A DNA stretch of 64,000 bases from Kryptolebias marmoratus (taxonomy: Eukaryota; Chordata; Actinopteri; Cyprinodontiformes; Rivulidae): assembly GCF_001649575.2 (NCBI RefSeq), contig NC_051446.1, positions 24,428,867 to 24,492,866 on the forward strand, given 5' to 3'. Below the pieces are notes generated by a model. That model saw only the letters and a list, made by a program, of their open reading frames with translations. It ran no database searches and was not told where the DNA came from. Position 1 is the stretch's first letter. Each line of letters opens with the position of its first letter. The position numbers and the translations under genes were made by a program. This document shows positions 25,926 to 36,545 of the stretch, piece by piece.

Positions 25926-26066
25926 CTAAGCCGTCTTGAAGTTCCGCAGATCCAGCGGTTCTTTACTGGGAACGCACCAGTCGTCGGCCTCGTGGCTCAT
26001 TTTGTAGTTCTTCAGAGCGGTTTTGTTGTAGACCGGTAGCCTTTCGATGGAGTCCGTGGACAGAGC
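25926..26066 (-). CDS. pdk2: pdk2 exon 11 (C-terminus and stop)
   Basis: 141 nt including TAG at 25928-25926. Encodes [20 protein letters not shown], then [20 protein letters not shown] and RNFKTA. The DW motif (391-392) that shapes the dimer C-terminal tail is present. The segment NKTALKNYK lacks the Trp that I recall in the NKSAWRHY form of mammalian PDK1-3. Confidence 0.95.
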   Translation of the reverse strand, partial: ALSTDSIERLPVYNKTALKNYKMSHEADDWCVPSKEPLDLRNFKTA

Positions 26067-29000
26067 CTGCAGGGACAGAAACAAACAAACTTACTGCTAA
26101 CGTTCAGCTCATTCAGGAGATGGCTGCTGGGACTTTTGGTTTTTGTAACTTTTATACTTTGCAAAATATTTAACTTTAATATAAATATTTTCCCATGCAA
26201 AGACATTTAGATCTCTTCAATTCCTTCAAAAACATTTTCTCTTTGACATCTGCTTCAAAGTATTGTCTTTTTATGCTGCCTTTAGCTAAAGTCCTGCTAC
26301 TTTTAGCTTTCAGCTCGTGTTCTGCCTCTCTTAGCTGCAACAGTTTCAAAACTGCTGTCATGGTTTCAGCTCACCTTCAGGTAGATGACGGCGTCGGTGC
26401 CGAAGGCCTCCATGGAGTACAGCTGCAGGTCGCCCTGGAAGTATTTGGCGTAGAGACGAGAGATGGGAAGGCCGTAGCCGAAACCAGCCTGCAGAGAAAA
26501 AAAAAGGAAGATCAGGAATTTAAACAAAAATCGACTGAAACTCACTGCAGACTTTGTCAAGTTTGATCGTTTACTTTAGGTCAGTCACTTCTGAGGTGGC
26601 AAATAATCCTGAAACAGCAGAGAGTCTGAATAAAGGGCTCAAAGGGGTTTTGGAGGCTGTACAGAGAGCGCTCTCAGTAAAAACAAAGGTGGGGAAAAAG
26701 ATTAGAAATTAAAATAAATAAAAACAATTCCAAGTATTTCCAAATACATCTGATGACTGATCAAAATGATGACGTAACAAACATCCAGAGAGGTCAATGT
26801 CCCGTACCAGCGGTGTCCTGGAGTGGTCTCCTATCTGAGGAGCTGGAGCTGTGGAGTACATGTAGCTGAAAAGCTTCTCGATCTTACGAAACGGGACGCC
26901 ACCGCCTCTGTCGCTCACCTGCAGACGGAGGGAAAAACCAGAGAAGAAGAGTTGGTGTCACAAGGATCAGCGTCTGCATTTAGGCAAGGCTAAAGCTTCA
27001 AATAAGGATTTAAAACCTGCACAAAAACCCAAGTTCCAATCAATAACGCTGTTTATTTAAATTTATCAGGCGAGTAAAGTGATAAACTCTGGTTCAGGTG
27101 ACCCGAGTCTGAGTTTCAACACAGCCGGGAGGGAGAAACCAGAACAGACGTGTTATATAACAAGGACGGAGAAAAGACCAAATACTGAAGCTGGAATTTC
27201 ATTTATTTATCACAAAACTGATTAAATATTTTTGAGGTTCCCATTCTTTAAAGATGGAACTACATTTAGCTACAGTTCTGCTACTTTTAACTTAGCTCCA
27301 TTTGGCTATTTTTGGTTTATTTTGTATTCTTTTAGCTTTTAGTGGTCTTTGAGTTTTAGTTAGTACTTTTCTTCTTTTGGCTTTCAGCTAGTTTTCTGCT
27401 TTTTTTAGCTTTAGCATCTAAGTTTCATCTTTTTAAGCTAATTTCAGACATTCAGTGCTCAGCATTCACGCTGGTGATTTCTGGATCTGAATGATCGGTA
27501 TAAGCCCTTTGATTCAGAGTTCCTCTGTGACTTTAAGGCCTGTGCTTATTCCTGTAAACTGTCTGTACTTATCAGAACCCCCCCCTGAACTCGTTAACTT
27601 TAATCAGCCGCTGAACTTTGAACCCTGCGCCTCACCTTGATCGACATGTCCTCGCCGCCCAGGGACACCAGGACTTTAATGGGTGGCAGGTTGTTGCTGC
27701 TATCGTGGGTCTCAATGGTCGCTCTCATAGCGTTCTACAAAATAAAACAGCAAAACTTAAATTCAGTTTGTTTGTTAAAGGTTTTTGACACTTGTCTGAA
27801 AGCTGAAGGTGGACTCTCTTACCTTGAAGAGCTCAAACAGCATGTGGTAAAGGTGAGAGGGAACATACACGATGGTGATCGGATGATTCTTCTTCTTGTC
27901 TGCAAAAACAAAACGGTTCATTAAACCACTTTATTTAAGACTTTAATAACCCAACCACTTAACAATCAGCTCTTCTGTTCAACTGGTTTGACCCAAGTGA
28001 ACAGGCTGGGCTGCGAAAGCCCTGATTTTATCTTTAAACCTCAGAGGATTAAATAAAAAAACAACTTACGGTTCATTTCCTGTAGGACCAGATCGGGGGA
28101 GCGTAGGTAGTACTGTTCACACAACATCTTGGCACTTTGGTAGGCATCTGAGAAGATAAAGATGAGGCTAAATTTAATTTGCAAACCAAAAAAAACGCTT
28201 AAATAAGTTTTCAGAGCGCACACTGACCCTGGACTACGTCTCCCACTTCGCACTGAGAGTCGATGCTTCCGATGGTGTTCGGGTGGACCGGGTTTGTCGT
28301 GCCGTCAAAAACAAGAGCTGCAGGAAGTCAAAAGGATAAATCTTAAAGCAGCATGCATTTTGTGCCTGCACTGGTTTTCCTCCTGCATCCTGAATGATTA
28401 TTTAAAGACGTTCAACTAAAGAATAACCTAAAAAAAGACTTTAGAATCTCACAAATGATGAGTCCTACACTTGTTTTGGAAAAATAACAAAAGTTATTAA
28501 ATGTGGGACAAAAACAGCTCGCTCGTGTGTGGAAAAGGTTCATTATATAAGTCATAAAGGTTCACGCAACAGCCGTTTGGAAACTCTGGAGCAGCGATTT
28601 TGTCTGCATCAGCAGTTTCACACGCCGGGTGATTCAAGCTCCCTAAAACAAACAGAACTCTGGACAGAACAAGATCGAACCGGATCAACAGGGTTCTTTT
28701 CAAATCACTACATTTTTCCCCTCTTCGACGTCCTTCAGCACCAGTTCTCGCAGGTTTTTACTCCGACCTGAAGGCGGCGTGAAAAAGTCCCTCTGCATAT
28801 AAACTAAAGACAGAGATTATTTGCTTTGATAAGAAAGCAAAAGCTGAAGTATACGACACCTTAATGACTCTGTTTTCTTTTTTTAATCTGTTGTTTTGAT
28901 CAGATGAGCGGACTGAACTGGATATCTGCTGTTTTTACTGAGATAAGAAGCAGATTTATCTCCTTGCTGTCATATCCACCCAATAATCTGGGAGATAAAT

Positions 29001-31724
29001 GAAAATTGGTGCAACAAGTTACAGATAATAATACTTTTAGACGCTTGTTTTATTTGTTTTCCTTCAAAGAAGCAACATTAAAAATGGTGCTCTTTACAGA
29101 ATAAATTATATCAAATGGTCAGGTTGATCTGAAACCCAGTAAACTCAGGGTATCACCAACATCGATCCAACACTTTTAACTTTAAAGAGTTTCTCACAGG
29201 GGAGAGCAGCATGTCGTGTTTTATCATCAATATAATTATAAACACAGATTAAAGTCTGACACCATGGGAAAGAAACTGCTTCAGAAATGTACTAAAATAA
29301 AAGTATACAACAAACTACAGTAACTAAACTAAACAAGAAATGATCCTGCGGACTCACTGTGTTGGTTGATGAGCATTCGGATGGAGATGCGGCTCATGTA
29401 GAACCGGTCCAGGAAGTACTGGATGTTCTGATTGGTGACCGTGTCCTGGGGGAAGGTCTCTTTGTATTCGATGATGCCCTGCGCCATGGTGGGCACGACG
29501 TCGTTGTGTCGGTTTCTGATGGTGACCAAGGTGTCGACAAACCTGGAGAGGAAAAAAAATGAAGCCACCCAGCTGTCAGTGGAAGGTTTGATTTAACGCC
29601 ACGGCAGCAAATAGCTTATTTAAAACAAGAAACTGAATATGAAAAAAACAACAGAAAATTTAAATACGTTTCACTGACAAAGCCATGTTACAATACTGGC
29701 ATAACGATGGTTCTTCATCATTTAGTAAAAATACAATCATGTCTAGTTTGGAAAGAAAACTGAGGTCTCTTATTGGGTTAATTTCATGCAGTTTGACTCA
29801 GATATAAGCTGTTTGTAATAGAACCTGACATGCAGGAAGTTCTGCATTAAGGGTTCTTAGCAGCACAGTTTGCTTTTTAATTCCCAAAGATATAAACATG
29901 ACTCGGGACCAAACAAACAAACAAACAAAAACATATATTTAAAAAGGTACTCATTGCAAAGTCTTTTCAGTAAGAAACAAAATCTGCACAGTTTTTTTTT
30001 TTCCCTCACATTGATGGTTAACATGTCCCTAAATTAAAGATTTGCAAGAAAATTTGTGACCGGATGTCGACAACCAGTGAGTTTGTTTGCCTAAAAAAAC
30101 ACTCAAGCTTCCTCGTGGTTTTTTGACAAATGTGGCTTTGTTTACATTGAGTGCGTACCCGCATTACAGAGCTACATTTGGTAAACAACTGGAGTAAACC
30201 TTTTTTATGTTTGATTTCATCCAGCTGTCAGGAGTTCTTGTTAAATGTCACTAAAGTAGATGCACTGGGTGTAAAAAACAGGCCTTTTTGTGCAGCTTGG
30301 ATCATACTCAGACCTAAAACTTACTCTGAAAGCACTTTGTGGTCGTCTGGATTTTTGTCTAAAAAGTCGAGGATCTCCATCAAACTCTGACTGTACCTGA
30401 AAACATCAGAGACAAACACAAGGACGTGCGATGTGAAACACAGAAGGGGAAAAAAACGAGCGCCTCAGCAGAAAATGAAAGTTCACAAAGGAGGCAAACG
30501 CAGACCACTGAGAAAAACACACATCACGTGGGCCTGTGACGAGGAAACTGGGGTAAAGTTCAGAGTCTGCAGCCACGCCTCACAGCCTCCGCTCACTTGG
30601 AGCAAGTACAACTTGGTCAAAGGGTATTGTTTTGATTCAGAGCCTTATGTAAGTTATGAGGGTGGATAAACTGCCCCGGCTGGAAGCAAACAACAGCTGT
30701 GGCTGTAATAAAAACCTGCAAACAAGCAGGGTTAAACAGAGTGGCACAATAAAGCTGATTTTACTGCTCTTTTTTATTTTAGGAGGACTTTACAGTTCAA
30801 TAAAAAGCTGCGGCTGAGACATGAGATAACCTGGATCATAATAATCGATAGGTGTCGTCCTAGATTCCAGTCGGGCTCACCATCTCTGCACCATCTGCAC
30901 AGAAGGGGTCAGGAGCACTTTGTCAGGCAGGAGGTTGATTTCCTTCATGATGTTTGAGAGTCTTACAGGGAGTTCCTGCCTCAGAAAAACAAAGGACGTC
31001 TTCTCGCAGGCGTTTATGGAGCCTGAATTAACACAAAGAAAACAAAAAATACAACTGCAGCTTTTTTAAAATACACAAATATTACATTTTTGTTTACTTC
31101 TGTGCTACTGAAAACTGTGCTTTATCACCTTCATAATTAAAATTCTAAGCCTATCTTTGCTTTCTTATAATTAAATTAATAAAATGCACGAATCAGAGGC
31201 AGATTTATTCAAAATAATCAACTTTTTTCAAGCTCTGCAATAAGAAATTGCTAGCAAAAACAAACAAATATGTATTATTTCCGTGCATTTTGCCCTGTAA
31301 ATGACATTTTTTCATGCAGACATCCGTGTCCATCGATATTTGATGCATTTATGTGTTTTTTGTGATAAGTTTTATTTTGATCAATAGTTATTTTTGTCTT
31401 GAAATATTGCAGCCTGAGCTTCAGCAGATCTGATGCAACACTTGCACCAGTCTGTGAACTACATGCACATGCATTAAGAGCAGATGTGCAGACTTTCATG
31501 CTTAATTTTACAAATATGAGCCACAATATGACCATTAATTGCAAACTTTAGCTGCATTAAGATCAGATTTAGGTGAAACTGTCCAACTCAAGCTTTATTT
31601 ACTCACCGAAATCCAGAAACTGCTTTATGGAAAGCGGCGACGGAGAAAATTTAGAGAAATGTTCAATGTGTTTCGGCGCATTGGCCAAAGCGGCGTTTTT
31701 CATAATAAACCGAACGAACTTCAT
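25926..31724 (-). CDS. pdk2: pyruvate dehydrogenase kinase 2, whole coding region (11 exons, 408 aa)
   Basis: Mitochondrial matrix kinase that phosphorylates the E1-alpha subunit of the pyruvate dehydrogenase complex and switches it off. Exons on the minus strand: 31724-31607, 31022-30881, 30396-30325, 29542-29358, 28317-28228, 28147-28070, 27899-27823, 27734-27636, 26918-26808, 26488-26375, 26066-25926. Every intron begins GT and ends AG, and the lengths sum to 1227 nt including the TAG stop. Visible features: N-terminal [21 protein letters not shown] block (about residues 19-39), [14 protein letters not shown] with His123, and a GHKL ATPase fold. That fold shows the N box (E251, K254, N255), the G1 box DRGGGV (290-295), the G2 box GFGYGLP (326-332) and the C-terminal DW motif (D391, W392). 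Human PDK2 has 407 residues. LKNA-like N-terminus, KEINLLPD and SDRGGGVP favour PDK2 over PDK1, PDK3 or PDK4. Which teleost duplicate (a or b) cannot be told. Confidence 0.96.
26100..26345 (+). repeat. AGCTTTTAG-type dispersed repeat (family II) in pdk2 intron 10
   Basis: Head CAGCTCATTCAGGAGATGG, middle TTTCTCTTTGACATCTGCTT, tail CTACTTTTAGCTTTCAGC. It fills most of the 308-nt intron between pdk2 exons 10 and 11. Confidence 0.65.
26375..26488 (-). CDS. pdk2: pdk2 exon 10 (G2 box)
   Basis: 114-nt phase-0 exon encoding [20 protein letters not shown], then [18 protein letters not shown]. Holds the GFGYGLP glycine loop. Acceptor TCTCTGCAG, donor GTGAGC. Confidence 0.96.
26808..26918 (-). CDS. 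pdk2: pdk2 exon 9 (G1 box)
   Basis: 111-nt phase-0 exon encoding [20 protein letters not shown], then [17 protein letters not shown]. Holds the G1 box DRGGGV and the start of the ATP lid. Acceptor TCTGCAG, donor GTACGG. Confidence 0.95.
27190..27450 (+). repeat. AGCTTTTAG-type dispersed repeat (family II) in pdk2 intron 8
   Basis: Tandem-like TTTAGCTTTTAG, TTTCAGCTAGTTTTCTGC and TTTAGCTTTAGC words within the 717-nt intron between pdk2 exons 8 and 9. Confidence 0.6.
27636..27734 (-). CDS. pdk2: pdk2 exon 8 (N box, second part)
   Basis: 99-nt phase-0 exon encoding [20 protein letters not shown], then [13 protein letters not shown]. The first residue is the metal-binding Asn of the N box. Acceptor TTTGTAG, donor GTGAGG. 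Confidence 0.95.
27823..27899 (-). CDS. pdk2: pdk2 exon 7 (N box, first part)
   Basis: 77-nt exon encoding [20 protein letters not shown], then FELFK. Holds the N-box Glu251 and Lys254. It ends exactly on a codon, with Asn255 opening the next exon. Acceptor TTTTGCAG, donor GTAAGA. Confidence 0.95.
28070..28147 (-). CDS. pdk2: pdk2 exon 6
   Basis: 78-nt exon encoding [20 protein letters not shown], then VLQEMN. Acceptor TTCTCAG, donor GTAAGT. Matches the PDK block DAY-AK-LC-YY before the ATP-binding domain. Confidence 0.94.
28228..28317 (-). CDS. pdk2: pdk2 exon 5
   Basis: 90-nt exon between acceptor TCCTGCAG and donor GTCAGT. Encodes [20 protein letters not shown], then [10 protein letters not shown], the PDK motif that links the regulatory and ATP-binding domains. 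Phase 1 on both sides. Confidence 0.94.
29358..29542 (-). CDS. pdk2: pdk2 exon 4
   Basis: 185-nt exon encoding [20 protein letters not shown], then [20 protein letters not shown] and [20 protein letters not shown] plus His. Holds the conserved RNRHND motif. Acceptor CTCTCCAG, donor GTGAGT. Confidence 0.95.
30325..30396 (-). CDS. pdk2: pdk2 exon 3
   Basis: 72-nt exon between acceptor TTTTCAG and donor GTAAGT. Encodes [20 protein letters not shown] followed by VLSE. Phase 2 on both sides. Confidence 0.93.
30881..31022 (-). CDS. pdk2: pdk2 exon 2
   Basis: Begins after ATTCAG and ends at donor GTGAGC. Encodes [20 protein letters not shown], then [18 protein letters not shown] and SVQMVQRW: the four-helix N-terminal domain shared by PDKs and branched-chain ketoacid dehydrogenase kinase. 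142 nt, phase 1 to phase 2. Confidence 0.95.
31607..31724 (-). CDS. pdk2: pdk2 exon 1 (start codon, residues 1-39)
   Basis: Encodes [20 protein letters not shown] and then the [13 protein letters not shown] block, ending in phase 1 at donor GTGAGT. The ATG follows a run of 14 A on the coding strand. This start matches the family, where the LLKNA-like N-terminus begins a few residues after Met. The short basic and hydrophobic N-terminus fits mitochondrial import. Confidence 0.95.
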
Positions 31725-32110
31725 TTTTTTTTTTTTTAGCTGCTTGAAAGTTTCAGCGCCTCCTTTCTGTGTTTTTCTGTGTCAACAGCATCTGATGCTA
31801 AGCTAACACCGAGCTAACCCAACGAGCCTGCCTTCTCAGAGAACGATTCACAACAGTGGTGGGCTCGTGCAGAAAAGTACAACGCTTCAGCCAATAGGAA
31901 GAAAGGAATTTTATTTACTCCACATACTGACCAATGAGAGCAAAGAGGAGGCGGGGTTATTTTCGTTTGACCTCTCAACAACGATTCTTCACAGGAGGAG
32001 TCACGTGCGGAAAATACAGCCATTCAGCCAATAGCAGGAGAGGGGTTTTATTTACACAAAAGATTGACCAATCAGAGTTAAGAGGAGGCGGGGTTAGTTA
32101 GTTACATTTG
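31725..32110 (-). promoter_or_regulatory. pdk2: pdk2 promoter and 5' UTR with duplicated CCAAT/GC-box module
   Basis: TATA-less region upstream of the pdk2 ATG. Four CCAAT boxes (plus-strand orientation; near 31891, 31931, 32028 and 32069) and two identical GAGGAGGCGGGGTTA GC boxes (around 31947-31959 and 32084-32096) fall in two diverged tandem units about 137-138 bp apart, starting at 31842 and 31980. NF-Y and Sp1-type factors are the expected readers. A 12-codon upstream ORF (31791-31753, [12 protein letters not shown] then stop) would be in the leader if transcription starts upstream of it. Confidence 0.7.
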
Positions 32111-35100
32111 GAACTTCCAGAAAGGAAACGCCTCCAGAAGCAACAGATAACGTTACGTAACGTGCTATCTGCGGAGGGTCTGGTGCGGTTTGGCAGGCGC
32201 CCTTCATTCCGCGAAATCATTGTGTGCTACTGTCCTTACTAGAAATTTCTGTGGGGAGGGGGACTCGGGAACAAGTTTTGAAAGCAGGGAAACGGCACTT
32301 TTAGATGTAAACAATATTTTGCATCAATTACCTTTTCAACTTGTGGCAGGAAATGTACACATTTTAGATGCATAAAAAAGTAAAAAGGATGGGATAAAGT
32401 CAATATACTGGCGTTTTTAGATGAAAACAAGTTTAACTTAAACAGTAAAATCTGCTGTTTTAAACAGATGTGGAGTTGATATTAGATGTCCACAGTACTT
32501 ATAAAACGATCCAAGATTTTGAGAAATTATAAGATGTAACTTTGGCTGCAGTAATTCATTATTGATTAATTACAGTAGCAGTACATAATACAACATGATA
32601 CATACCTCATACTTACCTGGTACATCTTAAATATATATCGGGTACTTACTTGGTACGAACCTTGTACATATTGGGTACTTAACTGGTTAATACTGGGTAC
32701 ATACTGGGAAATTACCAGGTACATATTGGGTACGTACCTCATACTTAACTGGTACATCTTAGGTACATACTGGGTACTTCCCTGGTTAATACGGGAAAAT
32801 TACCTGGTACATACCGGGTACTTATCAGGTAGGTACCTTGTTCTTACCTGGTAAATACTAGGTACATACTTGGTATGTACTATGTAAGTACAAGGTACAT
32901 AGATGGTACTTAACGGTGCATATCTGCTACTTACACCTGACTCCCTGAGCCAGCGCTTAAATTATTTTACAACATCAAACAAAAGGTATTTTATTAAAGG
33001 TTCAATATTAGAAAATGTTGCCTTTTAGGGATGCAAATTATGAATTTCATCCAAATGAAGACTTTCTCCAATCTATTTTACAGGTATGGTGGTCATAAAA
33101 AGCACCAAAAGCTTGTTTCCTAAATCATATTTTATTTGTTCCCTTCGGATCACTGTACCATCTTTGGATATAAGTTGTTTTTCTTTTATTAAACAAGAAA
33201 TACTTCCTTCAAAGTTGTCGTGACTGACTGCACAAATATTTCTTTTAAGCAAAACTAAAGCATCTTGTTCAAACTGTAGCAGAAAAGGACACAAACTGAA
33301 TGTCGTATTTCTTCATCTCAGACAGAAGTTTCCTGTCTCTGAATGATCCTCTGAAATCTCATGGTTTTGAATAGAAATACCTTCAGCAGAGAACACGTTG
33401 TACCGATCAACACTCTTCTTATATAAGAGTCAACTGTGTCAGCACTCCTGGGATTGTTTTTATATAAAGCCAGTTTGTCTTCCCTAGAAATAAAAACATC
33501 ACTTCACATTTTTAGCTGCTGATCGGAAAGCAATAAAAATAGAAAGCTATACTGCAATGCAATGTGTCAAATCTGCACCACAAGAAATCATTTCTGTGTT
33601 TACCAGTTTCCAGGAAATAGTAACCTGACCCCTGCTGAATACGATCACAACAAGCAGCTACACGTCAGACTGTTTTCATGAGTCACAAGGATGTTCAGCA
33701 GCTGTTGCTCAAACCAGCTCAGGCTCTAATAATTATTGTCTCATCAAAGATATTTCAAACTTTACTGAATACATTTCTAATTGATAAGACACATTTGTCA
33801 CATTTAAAACAACTGAGGTTGATTAAAGTGCTCTACAGTCAAACCTGATAATGGGACAACAAAGTAAATCATGCAATCAAATAAAAACAATAATAAGGAA
33901 AGGGCGTTTCAAACTTTAAAAGTTAATAGTTTTTCTTTCGGCTGCTCCCTTCTGCAGAGGTCGTCACAGAGAGTGAACTCACACGAAAGATTTGGCAAAT
34001 GTTTCACCCTGGATGCCCTTCCTGACACAACCTGGGCTTAAACCTGCAGTCTCAAGATTAATTACTGCAGCCTCCACATTTAAAATTAATCATAACATTT
34101 TAAAATCCAACCTAAAACTGACAGGAAGCCAATGAAGACATGCCAAGACAGGGCCTCAGCAGAGACCTTTGATTGACCCTCATGAGATAAAACCTCCAGA
34201 TGTTTGTGGTTTAAATGCTTCTTCTTTCTGGTTATTTTGTCCTTTTGCCACTTTGTACCCCAGAGGTTTTTGTTAACTTTCTACCCAGACTTTCACACTC
34301 TATATTTGTTGTTAGGATCCCTGAGTGCAACAGAAACATCTGGGTCTATAGTGTTGACAAATATACATTTATAATCAATATTTTTACCATCATCCGTCAA
34401 AAGATTTACCTACCAAGAGAAGTAAACAGACAGGAAACAGTAAACAAGAAAACAAAACCTCCTGGATGACTTGGTTGTGTGAAGAAGTTCTGACTCAGCC
34501 ACTCCAAACTGCACATACTGTTTTCTGTAAACTACTTTGTAACCTCTTTGCATGTTTAAGGCACAATATTGTTTAGTTTCCATTGCTAAACACTATAATC
34601 TTTATGCATTTCTTGTTTTTCCCCTCGTGAGTCATCGACAGTTCGAGCAGCACCAGAATGATTGTCATAATGAATAAGCAACTTTAGTACCAGCATCAAG
34701 TTACAAGCTGCAGGCCCTGATGTTTGCAGGCTCACACAAGCTCTCTGAGCATGTTCCCAAAACTTACCTGGATAAATAGGACAGTTTTTTTATGTTTCCA
34801 GATGAGCCATACAGTTAATTAAGATGCTTGGATGCAAGTAGAAGATTTTGACCTGTTAAAATAAAGGAAAAGCCTTCAGATCCTCAAGAAAAGTGGTGGG
34901 AAAATGAGCGCCTGGACATTTTTGGTTTAACATTTGAAAACATCATCATGGTAAAAACATTATGAGGGGAAAAGTAATTTAATGCTCTGGGGTTCTGGAA
35001 CCCATTTTGTTCAAGAACCAGTTAATGTGGAACAATATCAACCTTTTGGTGTGAGCAGAACTACACCCAACAAGAACCTGTGGCAACAAAGTCTTCCAGC

Positions 35101-35234
35101 GTTGAAGACGTGTAGATCACTGCTGAAAAGGTCCAACTTTAACCATCTTTACGAACATGTTCTCAGTCTCAGTCATACGGACATTTGTCCATGCACCTGT
35201 TCAAAATCACAAAAGAGTTAAAAACAAAAAAAAC
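32111..35234. other. intergenic sequence upstream of pdk2
   Basis: No exon recognised. The first 100 bp after the duplicated promoter module are moderately GC-rich (around 32160-32210) and could hold a divergent start site. The rest is AT-rich apart from the minisatellite at 32.6 kb. Confidence 0.6.
32590..32935. repeat. GGTAC-type minisatellite
   Basis: Diverged units of about 13 bp, of the kinds GGTACATACTGG and GGTACTTACCTGG, repeated some 25 times. The GTAC core is self-complementary, so the tract can fold back on itself. Confidence 0.85.
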
Positions 35235-36180
35235 TGGACTTCTGCTCTGCAGCTGAAGACATTTTGCTTCTCATCCGAGGAGCTTCTCAGATCAGAAAGC
35301 AGAGAGTGGAGTTCAAGCTTTTAAAGCTGAGATGTTCTGTAAGATGGATTCACATGCAGATTAACTCTGTCTCCTCACACTAGAGCCTTGTTAGGGTCTT
35401 TGTTAGTCTGACTCACAGATGGGCCACTCTGGTCACATGAATGTAGGTGTTGATTGGATGTTAATGCTCCATTCTAGGTCTTAGAAAGCTGAAATCTGAG
35501 ACCTCCTCCTCTGTTTAAAGTTGCTTTCTATCGTTTGACGTAAATAGCTTCCTTCACCCCCCTTTCAGACCATCTGTTTTCTGAATCTTGTCCTGTGTTG
35601 AGCCATGCGTCTGTGGAGAAGCTGTTTGGTTTCTCCAGCATGGAGGTCTGGACTGCAGACACCACATCGCTCAGTTTGTGTCCTCAGGATGGACCAGCCT
35701 CTGTCTGAGAGTCCTGTTGGGTTTGAACTGGACCTGGTTGTTTGGAGTTTCTCAGATACTCCAGTAACATAATGGATGACCATGTTTGTGCATTTGTTCT
35801 TTTCTTTGTTCTGTTCAGTGACTTTAGATTTCCTTGCTGACGTGACAAAAGCCCAGTCAGGATATCCACATGTTTGGAGCACTGCTCTGTTCCTTTTCCT
35901 TCCCTTCTGTCTTCGTGGGGACGTGTTCAGCCTGATGCTGTGGAGTTCTGATGACAGAGAGTTTGGTGAGAGTCCAACAGAAGGTTCTGATCTGTGTGTG
36001 TCGGTTTCCTGTAGACCTCAGTGTTGAGGCTTTCCTCTCCTTCCATGAGCACCAGAGAAGGCAGCTTGTTGTTGTGAACCTGATGTTCTGTAAACACAGT
36101 TGATGTGTCTGGTGAACGTTTCTACTTCCTTAGCTTGGATGTTGACCCAAGTATCGTCCACATATCTGAACCAGTGCCTT
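35235..36180 (-). mobile_element. Penelope-like retroelement, degraded
   Basis: The minus strand shows WFRYVDDTWV (about 36167-36138), the reverse-transcriptase catalytic YVDD motif. Nearer the left end it shows ERCGVCSPDLHAGETKQLLH and RRMAQHR, resembling the GIY-YIG endonuclease of Penelope-like elements (normally LYIGETKQPLHKRMAQHR). The GIY residues themselves are lost. Frames are broken. The left end, GAAGACATTTTGCTTCTCAT, recurs near 62.17 kb. Confidence 0.75.
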
Positions 36181-36545
36181 GTTGTTCCCTCGAAGGAGTT
36201 CAGGCTCTCTGTTCCTCTTCCTCCCAGAACCAGAACAAAACGAGGAGAAGCAGCTTTCAGTTTCTATGCACCACAAATTTGGAACAAACTTCCAGAAAAC
36301 TGTAAAACAGCTGAAACACTGGGTGCCTTTAAATCTCAACTTAAAACCCACCTGTTTAGAGTTGCTTATGGCTAAATTAGGGTTAGAGTGCGGGGTTTTG
36401 ATGTCTTCGATGTTTTTCTCTTTCTTACTGTTTATTCATTGTCACGTGCTGTTTTTAATTTGTTTTGTTAATTATGTAAAGCACCTTGAAATGCCTTGCT
36501 GCTGAAATGTGCTATACAAATAAAATTTGATTGATTTGATTGATA
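36181..36545 (+). mobile_element. L2-type LINE 3' end
   Basis: Reads FSFYAPQIWNKLPENCKTAE, then TLGAFKSQLKTHLFRVAYG and a stop: the C-terminal end typical of L2/CR1-like polymerases (APRLWNSLP, FKSLLKTHLF). The 3' UTR ends GTGCTATACAAATAAA with an ATTTGATTGATT tail. 5'-truncated, abutting the Penelope fragment at about 36180. Confidence 0.85.
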
